Of a DNA stretch of 64,000 bases, positions 1 through 11,602 are shown in pieces. The position numbers were made by a program, and so were the translations under genes. Within the stretch, counting starts at the first letter, position 1. Each line of letters begins with the position of its first letter. The notes beneath the pieces are model-generated. The model was not told the origin of the DNA. It saw only the letters and a program-made list of their open reading frames with translations, and ran no database searches. The stretch is from Ornithinimicrobium sp. CNJ-824 (lineage in GTDB: Bacteria; Actinomycetota; Actinomycetes; Actinomycetales; Dermatophilaceae): positions 1 to 64,000 of the forward strand of contig NZ_MKKA01000002.1 in the NCBI RefSeq assembly GCF_001942405.1, read 5' to 3'.

Positions 1-173
1 ACCCCCGCCACGCCGACCCACCACCACAGTCCTACCAGGACCCACCACCGCTCCTGGACACCTTCCACGGCCGACCACCCACCACCGCACCACCACCCCC
101 CACCCACCCCACCGACGACAGCGACCACGACCAGGCCGACGACCAGGACGACCCCCTCCCACGCAGCGCCTGA
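1..173 (+). CDS. C-terminal tail of an unidentified protein (partial)
   Basis: One frame is open from base 3 to a TGA at 171-173, giving about 56 residues. It is rich in Pro, His and Asp, contains PPPLLDTFHG and ends in an acidic stretch followed by PLPRSA. No domain is recognisable. Tails like this are common on actinobacterial DUF222/HNH endonuclease (13E12-type) proteins, so that is a possible identity, but only the tail is visible. It ends about 55 bases before the convergent pabAB gene. The compositional bias means chance openness cannot be excluded. Confidence 0.4.
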   Translation, partial: PRHADPPPQSYQDPPPLLDTFHGRPPTTAPPPPTHPTDDSDHDQADDQDDPLPRSA

Positions 174-227
174 GGGTCCGGCTCCCCGCGGTCTCGTGCC
201 CCCGGGGGCCGGCAGGTCCAGCCCTCC

Positions 228-2339
<2,112 letters not shown>

Positions 2340-2348
2340 GCGCCCGGC

Positions 2349-3323
2349 TCAGCCCCGCGGTCGGAGCCGGACGTGGGGCAGCGCCGGCGCGGGCAGGGAG
2401 TCCCCCGGGTAGTCGACCGCGCCGAACCTGCCGTCCTCGGCATGGCCGAGCTCGGCCTGCCACTGCTCGCGCGCCTCGACGACGTCGTCGTGGTTGCGGC
2501 CGACGAAGTTCCACCACATGACGATCTCCTCGCCGAACGGCGTGCCGCCCAGCAGCACCACCCGGGCGCCATCGGCCCCGGAGGCCAGCTCGAGGGTGTC
2601 CCGGCCGGGGGGCAGGTGGAGCAGGTGCGCGGTCGGCACGTCCTCGCCGGCGACCCGCACCTCGCCGCGGTCCAGCAGCACCCCGTGCTCGAAGGTCGGG
2701 TCCAGGTCCAGCACCAGGGACGCGTGCGGGTGCAGCACGATCTCGGCCCCCAGCAGCGGGGAGTATGTCGTCACGGGGCTGACCGCCCGCGTGCCCGCCA
2801 GGCCCAGCTTCCCGAGGAAGACGCTGGCCACCGCCCCGTCCACCTCGACCGGCCCGGGGACGTGGTGGACGAAGGACGCCTCGACGTCGGCGTGCTCGGC
2901 CGGCAGCGCGGTCCACAGCTGCACGCCGTGCAGCACCGTCGTCGAGGACGTCGACACCTCGCTGTGGCACACCCCGTGGCCGGCGGTCATGAGGTTCAGC
3001 TCCCCCGGGACCACCATCGCGTGGACGCCGGTGCTGTCCCGGTGCTCGATCTCGCCCTGGAACAGCCAGGACACCGTCTGCAGTGCGGTGTGCGGGTGGG
3101 GCGGCACGACCATGCCGCCCGTGTCGGCGACGTCGTCCGGCCCGTAGTGGTCCACGAAGCACCACGCCCCCACCATCGTGCGTCCGCGGGCGGGCAGGGT
3201 GCGCCGCACCCGCATCGCCCGGGGACCGCCGAGCGGCACCTCCCGGGGCGGGACCAGCTCGGCCCGGTCGTGCGCCTCCTCGCCGCAGACCCGCTCCGGA
3301 GGGTCCTTCTCCAGGGTGCTCAT
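2349..3323 (-). CDS. Pirin family protein (bicupin)
   Basis: The 324-residue protein has the pirin cupin fold. The four iron ligands of the family are recognisable: two His in PPHPHT, and His and Glu in AGHGVCHSE. Pirins are iron-binding proteins; several bacterial members have quercetin 2,3-dioxygenase activity and others act as redox-sensitive regulators, so the role here is open. The ATG at 3323 is chosen because residues before it do not resemble pirins and because CACACT lies exactly 6 nt upstream, as expected for a leaderless mRNA. pabAB follows after 9 bp. The gene diverges from the NADH dehydrogenase gene. Confidence 0.88.
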   Translation of the reverse strand: MSTLEKDPPERVCGEEAHDRAELVPPREVPLGGPRAMRVRRTLPARGRTMVGAWCFVDHYGPDDVADTGGMVVPPHPHTALQTVSWLFQGEIEHRDSTGVHAMVVPGELNLMTAGHGVCHSEVSTSSTTVLHGVQLWTALPAEHADVEASFVHHVPGPVEVDGAVASVFLGKLGLAGTRAVSPVTTYSPLLGAEIVLHPHASLVLDLDPTFEHGVLLDRGEVRVAGEDVPTAHLLHLPPGRDTLELASGADGARVVLLGGTPFGEEIVMWWNFVGRNHDDVVEAREQWQAELGHAEDGRFGAVDYPGDSLPAPALPHVRLRPRG

Positions 3324-3426
3324 CCCCCCAGTGTGGCAGGGGGCCGCCACCCACGTGACCCACGTCATCCCGTCGTAGGTGGCCGCCGGAGGGAAGAATC
3401 CGGGTCGCCAGGGCGCTGTCCACCCC

Positions 3427-4872
3427 ATGACTGCGCCCACGCCCACGCCCGCCTCGACCCACCGCGTCGTCGTCGTCGGCTCCGGCTTCGGCGGCCTGTT
3501 CGCCACCAAGGCCCTCGACGAACCGGAGGTGGCCGTGACGATGGTCGCCCGCACCAGCCACCACCTCTTCCAGCCGCTGCTCTACCAGGTGGCCACCGGG
3601 ATCCTGTCCGAGGGCGTGATCGCGCCCACGACCCGGGACGTGCTCGCCAGCCAGGACAACGTGCAGGTCATGCTGGGCGACGTCACCGGCATCGACCTCG
3701 AGGCACGCACCGTGACCGCCGGCACCGTGGGCCAGGAGACCGTCTACCCCTACGACAGCCTCATCGTCGCCGCCGGGGCCAACCAGTCGTGGTTCGGCAA
3801 CGACAGCTTCGCCGAGTTCGCCCCCGGCATGAAGACCATCGACGACGCCCTGGAGCTGCGCGGCCGCATCTACGGCGCGTTCGAGATGGCCGAGGTGGCC
3901 GCCGCCGCCGGCCGGCACGACGCGGTCCGCCGGCTGCTGACCTTCGTCGTCGTCGGCGCCGGGCCGACGGGCGTGGAGATGGCCGGCCAGCTGGCCGAGC
4001 TCTCCCGCCGGACCCTGACCAAGGAGTTCCGCCACATCGAGCCCGGCTCGGCCCGGATCATCCTGCTCGACGCGGCGGACGCGGTCCTCAGCAGCTTCGG
4101 CCCGGGGCTGGCCACCCGCACCAAGCGGGACCTGGAGAAGGTCGGCATCGAGGTCCGGCTCAACACCATGGTGGTGGACGTCGACGCCGGCGGGCTGGAG
4201 GTGCGCACCCCGGACGGCTCGACCGAGCGGATCGAGGCGACCACCAAGGTCTGGGCCGCCGGCGTGCAGGCCAACCCGTTGACGAGGACGCTGGCCGAGC
4301 AGTCCGGCGCCGAGCTCGACCGGGCCGGGCGCATCGCCGTCAACCCCGACCTCACCCTCCCGGGCCACCCCGAGGTCTACGCGGTCGGCGACATGGTGGC
4401 CCTCGAGGACGTCCCCGGCGTGGCCCAGGGCGCGATCCAGATGGGCCGGCACGCGGCCGACCAGGTCCTGCGCCGCCTGCGCGGGGAGGAGACGGGCCAG
4501 CCGTTCGAGTACTTCGACAAGGGCTCGATGGCCACGATCTCCCGCTTCCGCGCGGTGATGAAGCGCGGCCGGATCGAGCTGACCGGCGTGCCCGCGTGGG
4601 TGGCCTGGCTGGCGGTGCACCTCTTCTACATCATCGGCTTCAAGTCCCAGGTCACCACGCTCATGCACTGGGCCGTGAGCTTCGTCGGCCGGGACCGCTC
4701 CGAGCGCACCGTCACCGAGCAGCAGGTGCTGGCCCGGCTGGCGATGGAGTACCTCGGCGAGGACTTCCTGCGCACGTCCCTGCGCAAGGAGCCGGTGGAG
4801 CGCCGGACGCTGACCCGCCACCCGTCCGACGAGACGTCCGTCGACGAGGAGCCGGGCGGGCAGAGCTCCTAG
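3427..4872 (+). CDS. ndh: Type II NADH dehydrogenase (NDH-2)
   Basis: This 481-residue single-subunit, non-proton-pumping NADH:quinone oxidoreductase is a peripheral membrane flavoprotein. It has two Rossmann motifs: VVVVGSGFGG near the N terminus for FAD, and VVVGAGPTGVEMAG around residue 180 for NADH. A third conserved segment, VYAVGDM, lies near residue 320. The C-terminal section (FYIIGFKSQVTTLMHW) matches the membrane-binding end of actinobacterial NDH-2. The ATG at 3427 is preferred to an upstream in-frame start at 3379 because the protein then begins just before the first Rossmann strand. It is monocistronic and its end nearly abuts the convergent elaA-like gene. Confidence 0.92.
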   Translation: MTAPTPTPASTHRVVVVGSGFGGLFATKALDEPEVAVTMVARTSHHLFQPLLYQVATGILSEGVIAPTTRDVLASQDNVQVMLGDVTGIDLEARTVTAGTVGQETVYPYDSLIVAAGANQSWFGNDSFAEFAPGMKTIDDALELRGRIYGAFEMAEVAAAAGRHDAVRRLLTFVVVGAGPTGVEMAGQLAELSRRTLTKEFRHIEPGSARIILLDAADAVLSSFGPGLATRTKRDLEKVGIEVRLNTMVVDVDAGGLEVRTPDGSTERIEATTKVWAAGVQANPLTRTLAEQSGAELDRAGRIAVNPDLTLPGHPEVYAVGDMVALEDVPGVAQGAIQMGRHAADQVLRRLRGEETGQPFEYFDKGSMATISRFRAVMKRGRIELTGVPAWVAWLAVHLFYIIGFKSQVTTLMHWAVSFVGRDRSERTVTEQQVLARLAMEYLGEDFLRTSLRKEPVERRTLTRHPSDETSVDEEPGGQSS

Positions 4873-4873
4873 G

Positions 4874-5329
4874 TCAGCCCTGCCCCGCCCCGCCCGGCCG
4901 CAGGACCATGGGCAGGTGCGGGATCCCGTCCTCGACGAAGTCGGGGCCGGACCGCACGAACCCGAACCGGGCGTACCACCCCTCCAGGTAGGTCTGCGCG
5001 TCGAGGACCACCTGGGCCTGCCCGGACCGGCGCAGCGCCGCCCGGACGAGCGCGTCGGCATACCCCTGCCCCCGGTGTCCCCGCACGGTGGCGACGCGCC
5101 CGATCCGGCGGGTGCCGCCCTCGTCGGTGAGCAGCCGCAGGGTCGCCACCGGGGTGCCCCCGACCTCCACCCACAGGTGCTCGGTCGTGGCGTCCGCGTC
5201 ACGGCCGTCCAGCTCGGGGTAGGCGCACTCCTGCTCGACGACGAAGACGTCCACCCGCAGACGGAGCAGGTCGTGCAGGGTGGTCGGGTCGAGGTCGCGC
5301 AGGCGGGCGGCGCGCACGTCGGGAGCCAT
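4874..5329 (-). CDS. ElaA-like GNAT N-acetyltransferase
   Basis: The 151-residue protein matches the ElaA branch of the GNAT superfamily over its full length. The N-terminal LLRLRVDVFVVEQECAYPE segment is typical, and the acetyl-CoA loop is RGHRGQGYADAL. The biological substrate of ElaA proteins is not established. The start at 5329 has TACCCT 6 nt upstream, so the mRNA is probably leaderless, and that hexamer overlaps a GGCATACC octamer. The gene diverges from the PHP-domain gene across 53 bp. Confidence 0.85.
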   Translation of the reverse strand: MAPDVRAARLRDLDPTTLHDLLRLRVDVFVVEQECAYPELDGRDADATTEHLWVEVGGTPVATLRLLTDEGGTRRIGRVATVRGHRGQGYADALVRAALRRSGQAQVVLDAQTYLEGWYARFGFVRSGPDFVEDGIPHLPMVLRPGGAGQG

Positions 5330-5382
5330 GCAGGGAGGGTATGCCGTCGCGCCAGGGGCGGGCGCGGCCTACCGTGGCTGCC

Positions 5383-6438
5383 ATGCCGATCGAGCCCGTC
5401 GACGCCCTGCGCCGGATCGCCTACCTGCTGGAGCGGCACCGCGAGTCCACCTACCGGGTCGAGGCCTACCGAACTGCGGCCGCGGCGATCCTGCCGCTCG
5501 GCGAGGACGAGGTGCGCCGCCGGGTCCGGGAGGGCACGCTCCGCGAGCTGCCCGGGGTCGGGGCCTCCACGTCGGCCGTGGTCGAGCAGGCCGTCACCGG
5601 GGCGGTGCCCGACAAGCTCGCCGAGCTGGAGCGCACGCACGGCGGCCCGCTGGTCGAGGGCGGCGAGGCGCTGCGGGCCCGGCTGCGGGGCGACCTGCAC
5701 ACGCACTCGTCGTGGTCCGACGGCGGCTCCCCGGTCGAGGAGATGGTGGCCTCGGCGATGGAGGCGGGGCACGAGTATCTCGCGCTGACCGACCACTCCC
5801 CCCGGCTGACGGTGGCCAACGGCCTGTCCGCGGCCCGCCTGCGGCGCCAGCTCGAGGTCGTCGACGCGGTCAACGCGCACACGGGCGCCTCGTTCACCCT
5901 CCTCAAGGGCATCGAGGTGGACATCCTCGACGACGGGGAGCTCGACCAGGACCGCGACCTGCTGGCCCGGCTCGACGTCCGGGTCGCCTCCGTGCACTCC
6001 AAGCTGCGGATGGAGCGGGCGGCGATGACCCGCCGGATGGTCGCCGCCGTCCGTGACCCGCTGACGAGCGTGCTCGGGCACTGCACCGGGCGGCGGGTGA
6101 TGCCGCGGGCCGGCGACCGGGGCGGGGAGGGGCGCAGCGGCGGGCGCACCCGGCCGCCGAGCGAGTTCGACGCCGAGGCCGTGTTCACCGCGTGCGTCGA
6201 GTCCGGGACCGCGGTGGAGATCAACTCCCGGCCCGAACGGAAGGACCCGCCCGACGAGCTGATCACGCTGGCGCTGGAGCTGGGCTGCCTGTTCGCGGTC
6301 AGCACCGACGCGCACGCCCCCGGCCAGCTCGACTTCCTGGCCTACGGGTGCGAACGGGCGCAGCGCCTGGGCGTGCCGGTCGAGCGCGTGGTCAACACCT
6401 GGCCGGTGGACCGTCTGGTGGACTGGGCCCGCCCCTGA
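5383..6438 (+). CDS. PHP-domain phosphoesterase with N-terminal helix-hairpin-helix region (PolX-related)
   Basis: The 351-residue protein begins with a PolX-like helical region (about 1-90; RIAYLLERH and the hairpin segment LRELPGVGAS). A complete PHP metal-dependent phosphoesterase domain follows. Its metal-binding motifs are DLHTHSSWSDG, ALTDHS, KGIEVDIL, ASVHSK, GHCTGR and STDAHAPGQLD. The nucleotidyltransferase domain that precedes PHP in full family-X polymerases is absent, so it is not a polymerase. Hydrolysis of a phosphate ester or DNA 3' end is plausible but unproven. TACCGT sits 7 nt before the ATG at 5383, which supports that start and a leaderless mRNA. Confidence 0.85.
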   Translation: MPIEPVDALRRIAYLLERHRESTYRVEAYRTAAAAILPLGEDEVRRRVREGTLRELPGVGASTSAVVEQAVTGAVPDKLAELERTHGGPLVEGGEALRARLRGDLHTHSSWSDGGSPVEEMVASAMEAGHEYLALTDHSPRLTVANGLSAARLRRQLEVVDAVNAHTGASFTLLKGIEVDILDDGELDQDRDLLARLDVRVASVHSKLRMERAAMTRRMVAAVRDPLTSVLGHCTGRRVMPRAGDRGGEGRSGGRTRPPSEFDAEAVFTACVESGTAVEINSRPERKDPPDELITLALELGCLFAVSTDAHAPGQLDFLAYGCERAQRLGVPVERVVNTWPVDRLVDWARP

Positions 6439-6475
6439 CGGAATGCCGCCCCGGGGTCCGCCTGTTGGCCCTGAC

Positions 6476-7171
6476 ATGCGTATCGCACTCGTCGGAGCCC
6501 ATGGCCACATCGCCCGCCTCGCCGGACCCCTGCTCCAGCAGGCCGGCCACACCGTCAGCGGGATCGTCCGCAACCCCGACCACGAGACCGACGTCCGCGA
6601 GGCCGGCATGGAGCCGGTCGTCGCCGACGTGGAGCAGCTCGACGTCGGCGGTCTCACCCGCCTCCTCGACGGGCACGACCTCGTCGTCTGGTCCGCCGGG
6701 GCCGGCGGCGGCAACCCCGAGCGCACGCTGGCCGTCGACCGGGACGCGGCGATCCGCTCGATGGACGCCGCCCAGGCGGCCGGCGTCGAGCGCTACGTCA
6801 TGGTGTCCTACGCCGGTTCCCGCCCCGACCACGGTGTGCCGCAGGACAACCCGTTCGCCACCTACGCCGACGCCAAGGCGGCCGCCGACATGCACCTGCG
6901 CGAGAGCTCCCTGGGATGGACGATCCTCGGCCCGAGCCGCCTGACCGACGACCCCGGCACGGGGGCGGTCGAGCTCGTCACGGCCGACGGCTCCGGGCGG
7001 CCCGCCGAGGGGTTCGAGGGTGGCGAGGTGCCCCGGGCCGACGTGGCCGCCGTCCTCGCCGCGGTCGTCGAGCGGCCCCGGCTGGCGGGCACCACGCTGG
7101 TGTTCAACGGTGGCGACGTCCCCGTGGACGCGGCCCTGGACACGGTCCTCGACGGCCGGCCGGACGCCTGA
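6476..7171 (+). CDS. NAD(P)-binding Rossmann protein (atypical SDR, YwnB/NmrA-like)
   Basis: The 231-residue protein has an N-terminal dinucleotide site (MRIALVGAHGHIARL), VVWSAGAGGG at the end of strand 4, and a YADAKAAAD segment in the position of the SDR Tyr-x-x-x-Lys. The short length and C-terminal form (TILGPSRLTDDPGTG) match the atypical SDR group often annotated as NAD(P)H-binding or SDR family oxidoreductase. No substrate can be assigned. It follows the PHP gene by 37 bp and may be co-transcribed. The ATG at 6476 begins directly at the Rossmann strand. Confidence 0.85.
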   Translation: MRIALVGAHGHIARLAGPLLQQAGHTVSGIVRNPDHETDVREAGMEPVVADVEQLDVGGLTRLLDGHDLVVWSAGAGGGNPERTLAVDRDAAIRSMDAAQAAGVERYVMVSYAGSRPDHGVPQDNPFATYADAKAAADMHLRESSLGWTILGPSRLTDDPGTGAVELVTADGSGRPAEGFEGGEVPRADVAAVLAAVVERPRLAGTTLVFNGGDVPVDAALDTVLDGRPDA

Positions 7172-7194
7172 CGGGACCCTGGCCGCACCGCATT

Positions 7195-7223
7195 TTGGCG
7201 TCCGGCCCGGCATCCCGTATGCT
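7195..7223 (+). promoter_or_regulatory. Promoter of the tRNA-Glu/Asp/Phe cluster
   Basis: TTGGCG at 7195-7200 and TATGCT at 7218-7223 are separated by 17 bases. This is a good housekeeping-sigma (-35/-10) match about 60 bases before tRNA-Glu. No other promoter-like pair is obvious between the upstream gene and the tRNAs. Confidence 0.65.
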
Positions 7224-7282
7224 CTCTCACTGTCCTCAACGGAACCGAGCAGGGCTTCTGAGCGAGGGACCGGGCAGGACGG

Positions 7283-7355
7283 GTCCCCATCGTCTAGTGG
7301 CCTAGGACCCCGCCCTTTCACGGCGGTAACACGGGTTCGAATCCCGTTGGGGATG
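7283..7355 (+). tRNA. tRNA-Glu (anticodon TTC)
   Basis: A cloverleaf of 73 nt. The acceptor stem is GTCCCCA/TGGGGAT with a closing G-U pair and discriminator G. The anticodon stem-loop CCGCC-CTTTCAC-GGCGG places TTC in the loop, and the T-arm contains GGTTCGAATCC. The sequence closely resembles E. coli tRNA-Glu. The 3' CCA is not encoded. Confidence 0.96.
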
Positions 7356-7377
7356 CACAGGTCTCGTCCTGTTACGA

Positions 7378-7451
7378 GGCCCCGTGGCGCAGTTGGTTAG
7401 CGCGCCGCCCTGTCACGGCGGAGGTCGCGGGTTCGAGTCCCGTCGGGGTCG
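7378..7451 (+). tRNA. tRNA-Asp (anticodon GTC)
   Basis: A cloverleaf of 74 nt. The acceptor stem is GGCCCCG/CGGGGTC with discriminator G, the D-arm holds GCGCAGTTGGTTAGCGC, and the anticodon loop CTGTCAC gives GTC. The T-arm is GCGGGTTCGAGTCCCGT. CCA is not encoded. It lies 22 bases after tRNA-Glu. Confidence 0.96.
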
Positions 7452-7510
7452 CAGAGAGTGCGGCGTGGCTCCTGGTCCAAGGACCGGGGGTCACGCCGGT
7501 GCACTACTCG

Positions 7511-7584
7511 GGCCAGGTAGCTCAGTTGGTACGAGCGTCCGACTGAAAATCGGAAGGTCGGCGGTTCGACCCCGCCCCTGGCCA
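7511..7584 (+). tRNA. tRNA-Phe (anticodon GAA)
   Basis: A cloverleaf of 74 nt. The acceptor stem is GGCCAGG/CCTGGCC with discriminator A, the anticodon loop CTGAAAA gives GAA, and the T-arm is GGCGG-TTCGACC-CCGCC. CCA is not encoded. It is the last gene of the cluster and is followed immediately by a terminator. Confidence 0.96.
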
Positions 7585-7592
7585 CGGCGACA

Positions 7593-7627
7593 AGCCGCGG
7601 GGCGCCCCTGAGACCCCCGCGGCTTTC
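7593..7627 (+). terminator. Rho-independent terminator of the tRNA cluster
   Basis: A perfect 10-bp stem (AGCCGCGGGG at 7593-7602, CCCCGCGGCT at 7615-7624) has a 12-nt loop. It is followed by a short T run, the last base of the stem contributing to TTT. It starts 9 bases after tRNA-Phe. Confidence 0.8.
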
Positions 7628-7721
7628 GCGCGTCCGGGGCCGGTGACGACGCCCCGGCATGGTGAGATTTAGCGCACGTGGGCCTTCCCCAATTGCATCC
7701 CCGCCCGCCCCTGTGGTGAAG

Positions 7722-7740
7722 TAAGGGTTGCCTTGCCTCA
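7722..7740 (+). promoter_or_regulatory. IdeR/DtxR-like iron box upstream of the ferric transporter operon
   Basis: The 19 bases TAAGGGTTGCCTTGCCTCA match the IdeR/DtxR consensus (TWAGGTTAGSCTAACCTWA) at 14 positions by my alignment and keep its dyad layout. The box ends 48 bases before the start of the iron-binding lipoprotein, a normal position for an iron-dependent repressor. Iron repression of the three transporter genes is inferred from the site and the gene content. Confidence 0.6.
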
Positions 7741-7788
7741 ACGATGTTGCGCAAGCAGACCCTGTCGCATCACACCTCGGGAGACCCG

Positions 7789-8877
7789 ATGACCCTCCGC
7801 GCACCGCGCACCGTCGCCACCCTCGCCGCCCTCGCCGCGCTCGGCCTCACCGCCTGCGGCTCCGACGCCGAGGAGCCCGCCGGGTCCGACGGCACCGACG
7901 GCACGACCGAGGACGCCGCCGCGAGCGCCCCCGCCGAGGGTGACGGGACGGTCACCCTCTACAGCGGCCGCAACGAGGACCTGGTCCAGCCCGTCCTCGA
8001 CGCCTTCACGGACGAGACCGGGATCGAGGTCGAGGTCCGCTACGCCGACACCGCCGCGATGGCCGCCCAGATCCTGGAGGAGGGCGACAACTCCCCGGCC
8101 GAGGCCTTCCTCGCCCAGGACGCCGGCGCCCTGGGGGCCGTCGCCAAGGAGGGGCGTCTGCTCGAGCTGCCGCAGGAGACCCTCGACCTGGTGCCGGAGA
8201 CCTACCGCTCCCAGGACGGCGACTGGGTCGGCCTCACCGGCCGGGCCCGGGTGCTGGTCTACAACAAGGACGCCGTCGCCGAGGACGAGCTGCCCAGCTC
8301 GGTGCAGGAGCTGACCGAGGACGAGTGGGCCGGCCGCGTGGGCATCGCCCCGACCAACGCCAGCTTCCAGTCCTTCGTCACCGCGATGCGGGTCCAGGAG
8401 GGCGACGACACCGCCCGGCAGTGGCTCACCGACATGGCCGCCAACGACCCGCAGGTCCGGGAGAAGAACGGCATCATCGTCGCCGACGTCGACTCCGGCG
8501 CGATCGACACCGGCCTGGTCAACCACTACTACCTCTACGAGCTCGCCGAGGAGCAGGGCGTGCCGGCCGAGGAGCTCTCCGCCGCGCTGCACTTCTTCCC
8601 CGACGGCGACACCGGTGCCCTCGTCAACATCTCCGGCATCGGCCTGGTCGACGAGCAGCCGGACGGCGAGGCCCAGGCGCTCGTGGACTACCTGCTCTCC
8701 GAGGCGGGGCAGACCTACTTCGTGGAGAACACCCACGAGTACCCCATGGTCGAGGGCGTCGAGCCCGACGCCTCGCTGCCCCCGCTGGACAGCCTGGACG
8801 TGCCGGACATCGACCTCAACGACCTCGACGACCTCCAGACGACGATCGAGATGATCTCCGAGGCAGGCTTGCTCTGA
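7789..8877 (+). CDS. Ferric iron ABC transporter, substrate-binding lipoprotein
   Basis: The 362-residue protein has a lipoprotein signal peptide with lipobox LTAC (Cys23), an Asp/Glu/Ala-rich linker, and a periplasmic-binding domain of the FbpA/FutA ferric type beginning VTLYSGRNEDLVQPVLDAF. The NHYYLYEL segment carries the adjacent tyrosines that bind Fe(III) in this family, and ALVNISGIGLV is also typical. The ATG at 7789 follows GGGAG and starts exactly at the signal peptide; an upstream in-frame ATG at 7744 would spoil it. It is the first gene of a three-gene transporter operon downstream of an iron box. Confidence 0.92.
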   Translation: MTLRAPRTVATLAALAALGLTACGSDAEEPAGSDGTDGTTEDAAASAPAEGDGTVTLYSGRNEDLVQPVLDAFTDETGIEVEVRYADTAAMAAQILEEGDNSPAEAFLAQDAGALGAVAKEGRLLELPQETLDLVPETYRSQDGDWVGLTGRARVLVYNKDAVAEDELPSSVQELTEDEWAGRVGIAPTNASFQSFVTAMRVQEGDDTARQWLTDMAANDPQVREKNGIIVADVDSGAIDTGLVNHYYLYELAEEQGVPAEELSAALHFFPDGDTGALVNISGIGLVDEQPDGEAQALVDYLLSEAGQTYFVENTHEYPMVEGVEPDASLPPLDSLDVPDIDLNDLDDLQTTIEMISEAGLL

Positions 8878-10489
8878 CCCGACGACCGCACCCAGCGCTC
8901 ACCGCCGGGGCCCTCGTGGCCACGGCGGTGGCGCTCATCCCCCTGGGCTACCTGCTGCTGCGGACGGCCCAGGGGGGCCCGTCGTCCTGGTGGGACACGG
9001 TCGTCACCCCCCGCACCGCCACGTTGGCGAGCACCTCCCTGCTGCTCGCCGCCGTGGTCACCCTCGCCTGCCTGGCCATCGGGGTGGCCGGTGCGTGGCT
9101 GGTCACCCGCTCCGACGTCCCCGGCCGACGGCTCCTCGCCGTCCTGCTGGCCCTGCCCCTCGCGGTGCCCAGCTACGTCGCGGCCTTCACCTGGGTCTCG
9201 GTGGCCGACCTGTGGTCCGCCGACCCCGGCACCCGGTTCGAGGGATTCACCGCCGCCGCCGTGGTGCTGACCCTCTACACCTACCCCTACGTCTACCTGC
9301 CCGTCGCCGCGGCGCTCGTGCGCGTGGACCCCGGCCAGGAGGAGGTCGCCCGGTCGCTGGGCCGCGGCCCCTGGAGCACCCTGACCACGGTCACCCTGCC
9401 GCAGGTGCGCCCCGCGATCGCCGGCGGCGCACTGCTGGCCTCCCTCTACGTGCTGGCCGACTTCGGGGCCGTGTCCATCCTGCGGGTGGACACCTTCACC
9501 CGGGCGATCTTCACCGCGTTCAACGCCGGCTTCAACCGGACGATGGCGCTGACCCTCGCCACCCTCCTCGTGCTCATCACCCTGGTCATCCTGTGGGGCG
9601 AGGGCCGCACCCGCCGGGCGGGGGCGCGGTTCTCCTCCCCGCGGGTCGTGCGCCCGGCCCGCGCCCTCCACCTGGGGGTATGGCGCTGGCCCGCCCTGGC
9701 AGGTCTGGTCGCCGTGGTCCTCGCCGCCCTGGGCGTGCCCGCCCTGTCCCTGGTCCGGTGGATCGGCGACGGGACCTCGGGCTCGCAGGCGTGGGAGCGG
9801 CTCGGGGAGGCCGCGGTCGGGTCCTTGACCGCCGCCGGGGCCGGGGCGCTGCTGACCATGGCCCTGGCCCTGCCCGTGGGCATCCTCGCCGCCCGGCACC
9901 CGGGGCGCCTGTCCGCGGCCCTGGAGCGGGCGGCATACCTGGCCCACTCCCTGCCGGGCGTCGTCGTCGGCCTGTCGCTGGTGTTCTTCGGCGTCACCGT
10001 GGCGCTGCCGTTCTACCAGACGACCTGGCTGCTGGCACTGGCCTACGCCACCCTCTTCCTGCCGCTGGGCGTCAGCGCCGTCGCCTCGGCCGCGGGCCAG
10101 GCGCCGCCCTCGCTGGAGGAGGCCGCCCAGGCGCTGGGCACCAGCCCGGCGGCGGTGTTCCGCCGGGTCACCCTGCCGCTGACCCTGCCGGGGATCGGCG
10201 CGGGCGCGGCGCTGGTGTTCCTCACCGCGATGAAGGAGCTGCCGGCGACCCTGCTGCTGCGACCCACCGGCACCGAGACCCTGGCGACCAGGCTGTGGAG
10301 CGCCACGGCGATCGGCCGCTACGCCGAGGCCGCCCCCTACGCCCTCGTCCTCGTGGCGCTGGCGGCGATCCCGACCTGGCTGATCACCCGGCGCAGCGGC
10401 ATCCTGCCGGCGGCCGCGGCCGACGGGCCGGCCGTCGAGGTGGCCGAGCTCGAGGAGCCCGAGGTCGATCTCGTGAGAGACATGCAACC

Positions 10490-10493
<4 letters not shown>
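8874..10493 (+). CDS. Ferric iron ABC transporter, fused-dimer permease (FbpB type)
   Basis: The protein has about 12 hydrophobic segments in two homologous halves. Each half carries a binding-protein-dependent EAA loop: EEVARSLGRGPWSTLTTVTLP and EEAAQALGTSPAAVFRRVTLP. This is the fused layout of FbpB/SfuB iron permeases. The start is uncertain. The frame contains no ATG near its beginning; CTG at 8874 would overlap the preceding stop by four bases and give MLTRRPHPALTAG, while GTG at 8916 would start just before the first membrane segment. The stop overlaps the start of the ATPase gene (ATGA). It acts with the flanking binding protein and ATPase. Confidence 0.88.
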
Positions 10494-11598
<1,105 letters not shown>

Positions 11599-11602
<4 letters not shown>

